Of a stretch of 44,146 nucleotides of DNA, positions 1 through 10,000 are shown in pieces (positions within the stretch are counted from its first letter, which is position 1; each line of letters starts with the position of its first letter). The DNA is from Perkinsus chesapeaki (lineage: Eukaryota; Perkinsozoa; Perkinsida; Perkinsidae): positions 1-44,146 of the forward strand of contig JAAPAO010000274.1 of NCBI GenBank assembly GCA_013115145.1, given 5' to 3'. The translations under genes were made by a program, and so were the position numbers. Under the pieces are notes generated by a model that worked only from the letters and a program-made list of their open reading frames with translations, ran no database searches and had not been told where the DNA came from.

Positions 1-54
1 ATTATTAAGTTGAACTTGTTTAAGACTTGTTCACTTCGTTCCATTTGGCATTGA

Positions 55-1552
55 GTTGTCTATAGGAACATCACTAGCAGGTCGCCGTCTCCAACAGCGA
101 CGCGGAAGACCTCCGGTGGCTCTGGGTCTAAAAGAGGTTCTTTGGCGCGCACGCCTTCAAAACCGGGTCCCGAGAGAAGACAATCTCTTACTAGAAGCGG
201 GTCTAGTTCATCCTTGAAAGGCATATACGATCTTGGAGGATCGGCGAGTAGTGAAGAAGAGACCCTGGATGATGATGATGTGACCCGTGGTCATACAATG
301 GTCTTCAAGGATGCCGAGCTTAAGAAGTTCAAAGAAATGTGTGGTTCGATGTACGGTGACATCAAGAGCAAGCAAATGAGTGTTGAAATAAAGGACGACC
401 AGATACAGATGGTTTTTTTCGGCGCACATGTCAGGCTACTTAGAGGTAAGTGGTTTGCTTCTACAGGGTGTCTGTGCTTCTTCTCGATGCATCTCGTCTC
501 TTCGATGTTGCCCGTGGGTCTTGATCGGACAATCAAACCGTGTGGATAATCACGCCGCCCATTTGAAAGCTATACCTTTCAGAAATCTATTTCGCGTCGC
601 GAAATTTGCGAATAAGGATCACAATTTCGGCTCGTACTTTTAACTACACCAAAAAATCTTTCTGGTAATCTTTTTCGCGAAATTTTTCGAAAAAAATCTT
701 TAGAGTGCTAAAAGTTGTACAATGTGTAATACCTTCCAGAAACGAGGTTATTGGTTTATTGAAGCTACTCGGCATGGATAATGCGACATATAAACATATA
801 TAAGAACATGCAAAGACATATGATATGTCGCATATCAACATCAGAGCTGAGTTGCCGCCGCTCCAACGCAGCAGCGTAGAATGTGGTGCAGTTGTTGACG
901 AAGTTAAGGACCTTTTGAAGGAAGGTTTTCGAAGATTTTCCTGTGTAGTTAATAGTACGGGCCGAAATTGAATTCCTTATCCGTGGAATTGTGATCCTTA
1001 TTCCCCAAATTGAATTCCTTATCCGTGGAATTGTGATCCTTATTCCCGAAATTGAATTCCTTATCCGTGAAATTGTGATCCTTATTCCCGAAATTGATTT
1101 CCTTATTCGCGAAATTGGGTGGCATTATCCTTGAAATAGATTTCTGAAAGGTATAGTCTCGTTCTTCAGGTCGTGCCCCTCCTCTCCAGGGAAATTTCAT
1201 GTTCTTGAGGGCAGTGTTAGAAGCACAGCCTTTCAAACGTCCATCCGTGACGATTAGGCTGGACAACGGCGAGAGTTTCGAAGCTGGATTCGCGCCTCAC
1301 ACGAAAGATGACAGCAACAATAGACTGGACAACGCTGTAGCGCTCGATGTAGAAAAGAGCAAGGATTCACCTTTCAAAGAAGAATGGACCTCCTTCCTGA
1401 AGAGTTACAGGGATCTGATCGGCGACGACATGGCCATCTCCTTCGACACATTAGAATGGGACAGTCCCAATAAGCAGTGGCTCTATCTGGCATCTATACC
1501 ATTGACTCCGGCGATACCCACAGATGCCAGGAAACATCAAGACAAGCAGTAA
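55..1552 (+). CDS. Unknown two-exon gene, 5' end outside window
   Basis: The product is not recognised. The frame is open from a stop at 52-54 to a GTAAG donor at 446, with no start codon, so an upstream exon lies outside the window or joins at one of the AG sites near 77-80. Exon 2 starts at 1170 after TTCTTCAG and ends at the TAA at 1550-1552. The join is phase 1 and keeps the frame (AGA G / GT CGT). The N-terminal part is rich in Ser, Arg and Lys, then acidic (EEETLDDDD), then a charged stretch. The second exon holds a compact segment (FLKSYRDLIGDD) that could be a small folded domain. No signal peptide or membrane segment is seen in the visible part. The 724-nt intron is almost filled by a foldback repeat. 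The alternative that 142-549 is one exon is less likely because the donor is strong and exon 2 is in phase. Confidence 0.6.
571..1155. repeat. Foldback element with expanded 21-bp repeats, inside an intron
   Basis: Outer arms 571-595 and 1131-1155 are inverted copies (TATACCTTTCAGAAATC and its complement). Further in, 602-650 is complementary to parts of 937-1118. The left arm has about one copy of a 21-bp motif of the type AATTTCGNGAATAAGG. The right arm has about seven, alternating in two versions so that the period also reads as about 42 bp (963-1118). The interior (about 651-936) shows no gene. The element lies wholly inside the intron 446-1169. Confidence 0.8.
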
Positions 1553-2093
1553 TTGGTATGAGTTACTCACCAAGGAACGAGGAGCTTGCTACCTTGCTTT
1601 TCGAACCCTCTTGAGCTCACACGAAAACTGCTTCATTGTGTGAGCTTGAATTCTCACCATCATCTTTCTTTAGACGATATTTATCAAACGCGCCATTTGA
1701 AGAAAAACCCAAAAAACTGATGATTTTTCTACATATATGAAAAAAACCATGTATTAAAAATATTAATCCAAAACCGTTGTGTGACTTGATATGTATAAGA
1801 ACCTATTATGTTATAAACGTTGTTCATGTCAGAGTGATACTTGCGCAATGCTTTTGTGTTGTTAATTGCCCATGGCCACTTGGCGAGTTCACACGAAGTT
1901 GTGAGGTACACATTCGCTCCTCTTAGTCACTTGGTCAAACTTCATATACAGATGGCAGCTTAGTATCCGTAGCTTACAACATATCGATCACTTTTCCCTC
2001 TTTTGTGACACAGCGGTGCTCCACTACGAGCTCGAATGGAGGTTAATTGTCCCACCGAACGGTATCTAAATTGTAGCTCATTCGTTCCATTCT
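1553..2093. other. Intergenic gap, no gene seen
   Basis: AT-rich spacer between two plus-strand genes. I see no convincing ORF, RNA gene or repeat; a short minus-strand open stretch at 1729-1911 has no coding features. Confidence 0.5.
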
Positions 2094-2618
2094 ATGCCCT
2101 TAACGCACCCTGCGGCTCTACTCTGCATTATGCTAGTTTCTCTGATGACTTCGAAACTTGAGAATTTCGAGAAAGAGATCGACGGTATGACTCTGAGTGT
2201 TACTTTGGACCGGGATTTTTATCACCTGGCAAGGATCTCGATATCCTGCCCTCAACGCGGGCCTGCCAGAAAGCCTTTTAAAGATGACTTCACAGTAGAG
2301 CTCACATACGATGATGACACTGACGTGTTGCTTGAAGGCTACATCGGCACTAGGTACGCCATGACCGAATACAAGAATATATTACAAAGCGGCGGTATTT
2401 CGATATTCTGGAATAAATATGTGTCATTGCTGGAAGCCATACAGGCTTGCGGATTGCCTGCGCAGATGGGTGACCTGAATATGTTTGTAGATCTCGATGC
2501 TGTGGAAAATGAGGAGTTAGACTGTCCAAAGCAAGAGAAAGCCTTAGCGACTCGGGTTGCTGGCAAGAAGGTCTGCTTGCCTACCAGAAGTGCATGGCGC
2601 CTGCTGAGAAAACAGTAG
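2094..2618 (+). CDS. Secreted protein, 174 residues, unknown function
   Basis: Single-exon ORF of 174 codons. The first ATG at 2094 begins a clear signal peptide: residues 1-20 contain the hydrophobic run LLCIMLVSLM and then turn charged, so secretion is predicted. The mature part has three Cys residues, an acidic patch (YDDDTD near residue 90) and a basic C-terminus. No family is recognised. Signal-peptide proteins of this size without recognisable domains are typical of lineage-specific secreted families in alveolate parasites; that placement is inference. It lies 541 bp after the previous plus-strand gene and 223 bp before the next. Confidence 0.72.
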   Translation: MPLTHPAALLCIMLVSLMTSKLENFEKEIDGMTLSVTLDRDFYHLARISISCPQRGPARKPFKDDFTVELTYDDDTDVLLEGYIGTRYAMTEYKNILQSGGISIFWNKYVSLLEAIQACGLPAQMGDLNMFVDLDAVENEELDCPKQEKALATRVAGKKVCLPTRSAWRLLRKQ

Positions 2619-2841
2619 AATGGTTCCGGCCGTAAATGAAGAAGGGGCAGCTATTGTGTATCATGCGCTGCAATGTTGTTACGTGTAGATAATACGTAAA
2701 TAACTATTCATCCTGGATAGTGTTGTGCTTTTGCTGGTTGTGGTTCGGCCTTGTTGAGTTCGCAATGTGGAGGCATGTCACATTTACTCACGTTTACAAG
2801 CGCAAAGTAAATCCCCCTATTTTTGTTTCGCTCTAAAGACA

Positions 2842-4172
2842 ATGACGTCCTCGGGGAACGCCACTGGGGCGAGCCGTTGGCAAGAGTTCGATGATATAAT
2901 GAACTCTATTAGCCGCGCCGGTCGGGACGTCTCGAGGGAAACCCCAAAATCTTTGGTAAAAATGAAACCCCCCATTTTCAGTAGTGGACCACTTCGAGTG
3001 GTGATGCTCGCTCGACAGAACACTCAAGGCCGAGTTTGGTCTACGCTGAGGAAGCTCGTACTTTTCAGACGTTAACTAGGGCGTTTGACGAGCTACAAGC
3101 GCGACGATGTCCCCCAGTTACACTGGAGGATAACTACACAGTGAAACGTGCGTTTGTTGGGGCAGTAAGGCAGAATGGTGCAGGTAAGCCTATTCTTTAT
3201 TGCCGCTGAATATCGGTATTCTGTGCTGTCTCCTTAGAGTTCCAGTCCCCTCAGTATCTGCCCGGGAAGGTCCTCGACATTTGGACCGCACAGCGCTGCA
3301 TTATGCCTCTGAGGAGCTACGACAAGCACGTCAAAGGCCCCGATGGGAAAACGTGAGACTCCACGGTTGGCCTTCTCCCAATATGTGTCGGCCTCGGTCA
3401 CCGAGGCTCGGTCGTCATATAGTGCCCTGCCTGGCCGGCTGGCTAACCCAGCCGGGTAACAGTCGGTTGTTGACTACTGCCCGGAAGACAACGAAATAAT
3501 TGTGTATGGTTGTTTCTAGATCATGAGCTTTCTTCAGACACTGCGGATACCAATTCGACTCTCATCCGCGAGAGTTCGGACCCTCTGACCCTCGCAAAGA
3601 AGCATCTGCCCAATTCAATGAGTATCTTGATAAGCATCTTGATAAGACCCTCCGGTCGATGTACCCGAGATACTTTGAGCAGATTGTAAGTCTGACATAC
3701 GGCCGAGGGGTTCTTAAATACTGCTGCGGCCTACTCCTCAGAAACGTAGGCGAGAGAGAGCCGATGCTAAAGCGAGAAGAATTGCAATACTGAGGCGTCA
3801 CCTAGAGGAGGATGAGTCTTCTGTTTCTCCAGACCGGACCGAGCATGTGAGTAGTCCCACGTGGAGCTCCTCCGTGGAACTTCTTCATTCTCTTGAACGA
3901 TGGAGTTCTGGTTTTAATTTCGTTTATTGGATACTCTACTGAGCTTCTAACTTTCAGATGGCGAGCTGCTTTGCACGGCCGAATCCGGACAAACCGAAGC
4001 TCAGCACTCGCGTGCAGCATACCCATCCCTTCGCGTGAGTTTACGGGGCCCTCAGCGCCATCTCAAATGCGTGCTATGCGCGGCTGCGATAGATTGCGAT
4101 GTTGAACAGCTCGAATATCAAGTGTCTGACAACAATCTTTTACTCCACGGTGGTTCGTGTGATGGACCATAG
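2842..4172 (+). CDS. Multi-exon gene of unknown function
   Basis: Exons with matching phase: 2842-2955, 2985-3183, 3238-3352, 3538-3685, 3742-3910 and 3958-4172 (TAG at 4170-4172). Introns are GT-AG: 54 nt (3184-3237), 185 nt, 56 nt and 47 nt (3911-3957). The first junction (2956-2984) needs a 29-nt intron or hides a frameshift, so the N-terminus is uncertain. The deduced protein is hydrophilic. It has a Phe/Tyr/Lys-rich middle (YLDKHLDKTLRSMYPRYFEQ), a strongly basic segment (KRRRERADAKARR) and a C-terminal cysteine cluster (CVLCAAAIDC). No signal peptide or known domain is recognised. The agreement of five successive junctions makes the gene convincing even though its function is unknown. 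Confidence 0.6.
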
Positions 4173-4198
4173 CGGAGAATTACGCTTGGTCATTGATT

Positions 4199-4242
4199 GG
4201 GTTCACTCCTCACGAACCCCGTCAGTCACGCGAAGAGTGACT
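4199..4242. repeat. Two adjacent short hairpins downstream of a stop codon
   Basis: GGGTTC...GAACCC (4199-4219) and AGTCAC...GTGACT (4224-4242) lie 27 bp after the stop at 4172. They could act in the 3' UTR or be remnants of palindromic repeats; function is not known. Confidence 0.5.
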
Positions 4243-4302
4243 TGTCATCTACTGCGATGCTGCTGTTATGTGTTTTTCCATTCGCCTGTTTAATAGCAAG
4301 CA

Positions 4303-4880
4303 ATGTGTGCTAGATTGATCAATATGCGGAGGATTATACCGCTCTTGTACGACCTTCAATATCGACATAATTGACAAGACATTATTGGCCACACTGTGCT
4401 GTGGCAAATGATATGTGGCTGGTCCGAGACAATTCAACAGTTCCATTTGCACTCCCTCTACCAACCAGGCAGGGGCGCGTCTATTTTTAGGTACGTCAAC
4501 AGCATTTCTCGAGATATCTCTTTGACTTACCCATGGAAGCGTATCGATGAGGAGACCAAGTAAGTTTTCTTTCAAACTTGATATCACAACGCCTTTTGCC
4601 TCAGGCTGAGGGTACGTTTGAAAGATTCCAGTCGAAGTTGGTAGGGGTGCCCCTGCCGTTCAGCGACTCATTTTTTCTTTCGTTCGAAATCGGGCGGGAT
4701 TTGACGCACCGATCTACAGTAGATCATCTACTGCGAGGCGTCCTCGCTCGGCGCTACCATTATAATGACGCGATCATCACAACTAGCTTGCGCAGTGAGC
4801 TGTTGTCGCGAACTCCGTTACTTTCTCGAGGCACGCCAAGACGGAAATTTTGCAAGTACTTTCGGACTCACCCATTTACC
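4303..4880 (+). other. Unresolved coding-like stretch, either strand
   Basis: On the plus strand a frame from ATG 4303 is interrupted by one TGA, then reopens through WQMICGWSETIQQF to a GTAAGT donor near 4560, and continues after a CCTCAG acceptor near 4606. On the minus strand 4249-4587 is open for 112 codons. Both look weakly coding and I cannot choose between them. It may be a decayed gene or a gene with unusually short introns. Confidence 0.25.
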
Positions 4881-5090
4881 ATGTACATTCGTCTACACCA
4901 CTTCATCGCCGCTGCCTTTGTGTTCTTGTTCGACAAGACGGAAGCCGCTGCCGCTGATGAGGTAACCAAACGGATGAAGTCCTCTGAAGAAGATTTCTTG
5001 GCATTGCCCCTTCTATTCAACATAGCTACTCTATGGACGGGCAGACCGTCTATAACAGTGTTAGATTTAACCAGTTGTAGGAGATGTTAA
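4881..5090 (+). CDS. Possible small secreted protein or first exon
   Basis: ATG 4881 opens 69 codons starting with a good signal-peptide profile (MYIRLHHFIAAAFVFLFD) and an alanine-rich cleavage region, then an acidic stretch. The same frame is open upstream, so this could instead be the C-terminal part of a longer exon. A GTAACC donor within the sequence (near 4960) suggests a possible splice. The product is unknown. Confidence 0.35.
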   Translation: MYIRLHHFIAAAFVFLFDKTEAAAADEVTKRMKSSEEDFLALPLLFNIATLWTGRPSITVLDLTSCRRC

Positions 5091-5939
5091 CTCGAGTCGG
5101 AAAAAATAGATAATGATAATAATATCAACAGAATCTTGCTTGATCACAACTCAGCATTCACTCAAGTATATATACGCGACGGTTACAGTATGGCGGGCGA
5201 GATAAACATTAAGGATACTGTCACGCACTATAAAGAATCTGCGTATGGTTATAACTGAGCAATACTAAGGATCTAATAGTTGTTAATTAGTCGAATACAG
5301 AGATAGATCTTCAGGATCTAACACGGGAAGATCGGAATGCTCCACTCGTCTTCATCACTCGGGCAAGCTTCTCTCCCGACGTGCTTTGCTGAATTAGTGA
5401 CCGTCTGCTGTTTTATGAAGAAGCATGGAGTTTGAAATCGGATTAAGTGTGAACGCACGCGTACGCTGTGGAACATGTCATTGAGCAGACTAATCGTAAC
5501 TCATTGCTCGTTTTCTCCTTCGAACGCTGCGGAATGACATAAAGTATCATATGACCTGATTCCCATCGATCAGGCGAAACCGGCAGCAAGAGGGAAGGTG
5601 AGACGCAGGGGATCGCTAAGCAGACGCGACAGAAGAATGGTAAGGCATTCACCGTGCTCTACGTGACTGACTATCATTTAGCGCACTCTTACCTTCATGG
5701 GTGAACTGCCAAAAAAGTAATACATATCGAAGCACTTTGAGCGCTCTAAGGACGCTAGTAACATCAAATGTTACCATCTTTAGGGCCGAGACTGCCGGAC
5801 AAACAGGTGACAGAGAGGTAGATGGTGGAGGTCTTGCGGATCCAGTAATGTTATGTCCTACATTAGTTATCCCCGGTCCATGAAGACAAGGGCACGACGG
5901 GCTCTGAGGTAGTCGACAGCGAATCCTACATCTCCCTCA
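5091..5939. other. Intergenic stretch with no confident gene
   Basis: AT-rich to 5320, then mixed. Short ORFs on both strands (for example minus 5443-5652 and plus 5701-5883) lack convincing splice or protein features. No RNA gene or repeat is seen. Confidence 0.4.
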
Positions 5940-6531
5940 ATGTTTGAACTCGAACGGACGAATGAGATTGTTTGCCATTTCTGGAATAGCCCTCGCAATG
6001 GCACTGTGCACGTAGTGTCAACAGTTTGCCCACAAGTTCACTGTGGATTGTGGAATCCATATCCCATTGATAAGCCAACGGTATATTTCAATCAGCATAC
6101 CAACGGTATCGGTAAAAATTTAGTGTAGGGGATGCCTCTTTTTGGAATGAACAATTCTTAATGCAAATTCATTGGAAATTATCGATTCAAATGAAATTGA
6201 ATATAATCTAAAATATCTTCGATGTCACGGATTGCTACATGAGAACCACTTTCAGGAGGCCAGTAGTCCACCCGATCACAAAGCGGAGGACGGCCAAGGA
6301 AAGACCCTCGAAGATCGTTCGCAACAGTTAGCCTTCGTGAGTTGGATAGATAACCGTAGAGTGTGAAGATGAATTCTATTCCTTCAGGAACGGTCGCGTC
6401 TGAGGAGAAGTGGAAGGAGAAGCATGAGTAAGTAGGCGCTATGTGGTGGTCCGAGGAGGCAGTCGCGTCTTATGGTGCAAGCATTATTTCACTGTAGGAG
6501 GGCAGGCCCACACTCCACGCCAGCTGCATGA
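5940..6531 (+). CDS. Unresolved multi-exon plus-strand gene
   Basis: Several exon-like pieces face right. An ORF from 5940 contains a Cys/Trp-rich segment. A CTTTCAG acceptor leads to an exon ending at GTGAGT (6256-6336). A 51-nt intron (6337-6387, CCTTCAG) leads to a lysine/glutamate-rich exon (SEEKWKEKHE) ending at a GTAAGT near 6429. After a CACTGTAG acceptor (6496), a short final exon reaches TGA 6529-6531. The phase of the middle exons is not settled and an alternative stop at 6433 exists. No function is recognised. Confidence 0.35.
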
Positions 6532-7012
6532 GAAAATAGAAGAGGGTGAGTGATGTTAATATAGTGTATATCAATCTCATGATGGTGTTATGTAAACCTG
6601 ATGATGTAATGCAGCAACGCATGTGAGTTGTGTTAAGAGTTTGAACGGAGGGATGACATCTCCGCTTGGCCATAAATTGGAATGGCTTCCTCACTCCATT
6701 TCATGAACTCCTAATTGTCGTGTCTCTGCGACATAACGGTAAGAGGTGTTGAAGCTGATAAACTCGCGCATACATTTCCGGCATGCTGTCAGTAGTTTCC
6801 GCGTTAAACTCGATACTGGACGCCAAAAACACGGGGGATCATTAAGCCTTCCGAGAGAGAACGTATTTGCTGTTTGTATTTACTCTTGGAGTATATCTCT
6901 TGTAGGGTCGTACTCACGCATTAGGAACACACTTTTGCCAAAAGCTTGACGGCTCCAACTCGAGCTGAGACACAGCAGAAACTTGACAAGTAAACAGCGG
7001 TAACATGGTGAC

Positions 7013-10000
7013 TCATGCGACTGCATAGAGCGAAATGGCGAGGAGAAGTACTGGCCGGAGAGGTGTGGCTTGAAATCCGCAAGCACGAGGAATGAGAATA
7101 CTGCAATCATCTCCGAAGTAGGAACTGAAATGCAATGATCTAACAAATGACTAATGCGTCGGCTCACTCGTGACACTGGCATTTCCCGTCAATGCAATCA
7201 CCATGAGTGCTGCAGTTGCTTAAGCACATTTGACGCTCGCAAAAGTGCCCGGCGTATCTGGGAGAGATGTGTTTGCGTTTGGTAAAAGCAGTTTCCTAGC
7301 ACACAGTACGAGTCACCGGAAGGATTCAAGTCTATGAAGTTTGAGGAGTGAACCCAGCCTGGTTTCATGTTCCTCCGTCTGTGCGCACGCGTCAACTCAG
7401 CGATTTTGCACAAGTTCCACTGGTTCCATGGCTCTCCTTCCAAGAGGCCCGTAAATAAAGTAAATATTATAATTTATCAACAGCTTCGAGTCAATTGCAG
7501 TCAAGCATCCGACTGACCTATCGAGACAGTGGCACTGATGATGAGGAAAGTCATGAATGCAAATGCCTCTAGACAGCTCCGGTGTTGAAGAACCTGAAGA
7601 AGAGCAGCGACTCCAGGCCAGAAAAGACGAGCTTAAGAAGATCAGATAGCCCTCCTCCGGCGAGTTCGAGAATTTACGTACCGGTTCGAAAACGTGAAAA
7701 AACTACTTCCTTTATGCTAGCAGATGAGAAGATGTATCAAAATGATTGTCCTTTTTACAAGTTTATCTCTTTGCTAACAATCGACGATACACGCCAATCC
7801 GCCAACAGGTTTAGTCTTTCCTGACCGATCATTGGGCTCCGAGACATCGAATTTCCTAATTTCCTACTAAGTACACACGGGGCGATCAAATGAATACCTA
7901 GCTCATGTTACTTTGACAGAGAGATTCCGAAGTAACATATTTTGGAGGACTGTTGCTGCTAGGAAAGCCGTAACGATAGATTGTCTCACAGTTATTCTTG
8001 CAGCCAGCAGACGAGCAGTCGCGGTCAGACCAACCGTCATCACAGGCACACTCGCCACTCTCCAGGCATGTCCCTCTTTGGCTGCAAAACGAGCCTACAA
8101 AGAATTGGAGACATATTTGTGTGTAACAGGCCAATCTTTGAAAAGGGGAGGCAGTGCATTCGATCTGTTTTGTATTGTTAGTCAAACTTTCTATTATATC
8201 TCCTCCTCCGTATGACTAGTAACATATTTCCTATCAAACTTCTCTCTACTATATCTCCTCCTCCATATCACTACGTAGAGTCCTCGAATCTCAAGCATCA
8301 CAGCCAATAAAGAGTAATCGGCAATGCCTACAATGTTGCGTCAAGGTCCGTTCTTCCGCGACACAAAAGCTTCCCGGACAAAGCGGCTTGCTGCAGTCAT
8401 CACCGTACCATCCGCTTTTGCAAATACAACGCGACAGCTCCTAAACACACTCGAAGATGCGCACCGTCCGATCTACGGATGTTGGAAAGAAAAATCTACA
8501 AAATTTTCTTTGATTTCTCGAGCCCCCGGGAAAAGTTTTCAATACTGTCACGAACTACTTTATGAAGTTCGTAGTGTCCAAACCGACAGTCTGACGAACC
8601 GACGGCTTTGAAACGACTTATTAGAGACGGCTGACTAAATTTGTGCGACCAAATGGAAGAGGGACAGAGTGAACCATCGGCCTTATTCGAAATAGGATTT
8701 CATGGAGATTCAGAACGTACCTAAAGTTCTGTTTTTTAAGTTAGAAAATTAAGAAAATGAAAATTGAATCCGCGGATTAATAACTTCTTTAAATTCTAAT
8801 ATCACCCCCGTGATACGAATGTGGTAACATGTATCCTCGGAGCTTCACCAGGGCTCAGGAGGTTGAGACAACTAACTGAACCTGCTGCCACAGCCATACC
8901 GCTATACTGGCTATGGTCCAAGGGGCAGGCAGCTGCAAAAGAAGTAGAAGATTTAAATGGAATGCTCCACCTTAGCAGGATCTCTGATTCAAGCGCATGT
9001 CTTTCATCCTTAATGAAGGCTAACGGTTTTGAAATTATGAGCTGACTTCGCCAATGACTCTCCGTTATCAACAGTAAGTAATCTGCCCTTTCAAAATGTA
9101 TTCCAGGTCCGATAATTGTTCCCATTTCAACATTACTACGGGAAATATTTTCCAAAAAAAGTTCCAAATTCGATAATTTTCGTCCTAGGCTACGACGAAG
9201 ACTGTTCTGATGACGTACACAAGTTCCGTGGGAAGTAGAAGTGCAGTTGTTCGGACAGCGATGGGGATGAAAAATCCAAATGCCCTCAGAAATCCGCGGG
9301 TCGAACTCCGGAGAAAAGGCGTTCTTCTGGCACAGAGCCTTGCAGCGGGTAGATAGTTCTGGTGCTGTCCTGATGGACGCTCGCTCGGCAAGCACCTGAG
9401 CGGAGGGGTGTCGTGTAGCTGGCGACTTCGACATGGATTTGGGATGAGAGATCGTTCGGAATGTGTGAAAGCCGTACAACGGTGATCTCGGAAGTAATAC
9501 TGCGAAGAACTACACACGTTTAACACGCCAAACCAAGTGTATTCAACTATTAGTTGACTATGAGATATATAACATACAAATAATGTTAATCAAATATCTA
9601 TTAGAGCATTTCTAATGCACATTCGAAAAAATATCACTTCTCAGCCGAACTTAAAACGAAACGTTGAGTGTTAAGACATATGTGAAGTTGGAAGACAATA
9701 TCAAATATAAACCAAATCCCCTATAATTTGTGCAACAAAATACATAGCAACCATATCACACTATTATGGTGATCGCTCAAGGGCTCAGAGCTCACCTCGC
9801 AACAAAGCGGTCCGACTATATTGGAGCCGGCTCCACTGCTAGCGGCATTACACTGACTTTCGATGCTCTCGAATGCCTTGTCCAGGTCACAGTGGCTGCC
9901 GTCCTCAGTGCAGAACTCACTGTGCATGTCCTACGAAGTCGGGGATAACACACAGGATAGCACTGGTAACTATATCGATATAAGCCGTTCCTTAATCGTC

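Noticed and set aside
7198-7443. 81-codon minus-strand ORF as an exon of the EGF gene
   Set aside because: Joining 7518 directly to 7257 completes an EGF cysteine pattern in phase, so most of this ORF is intronic.
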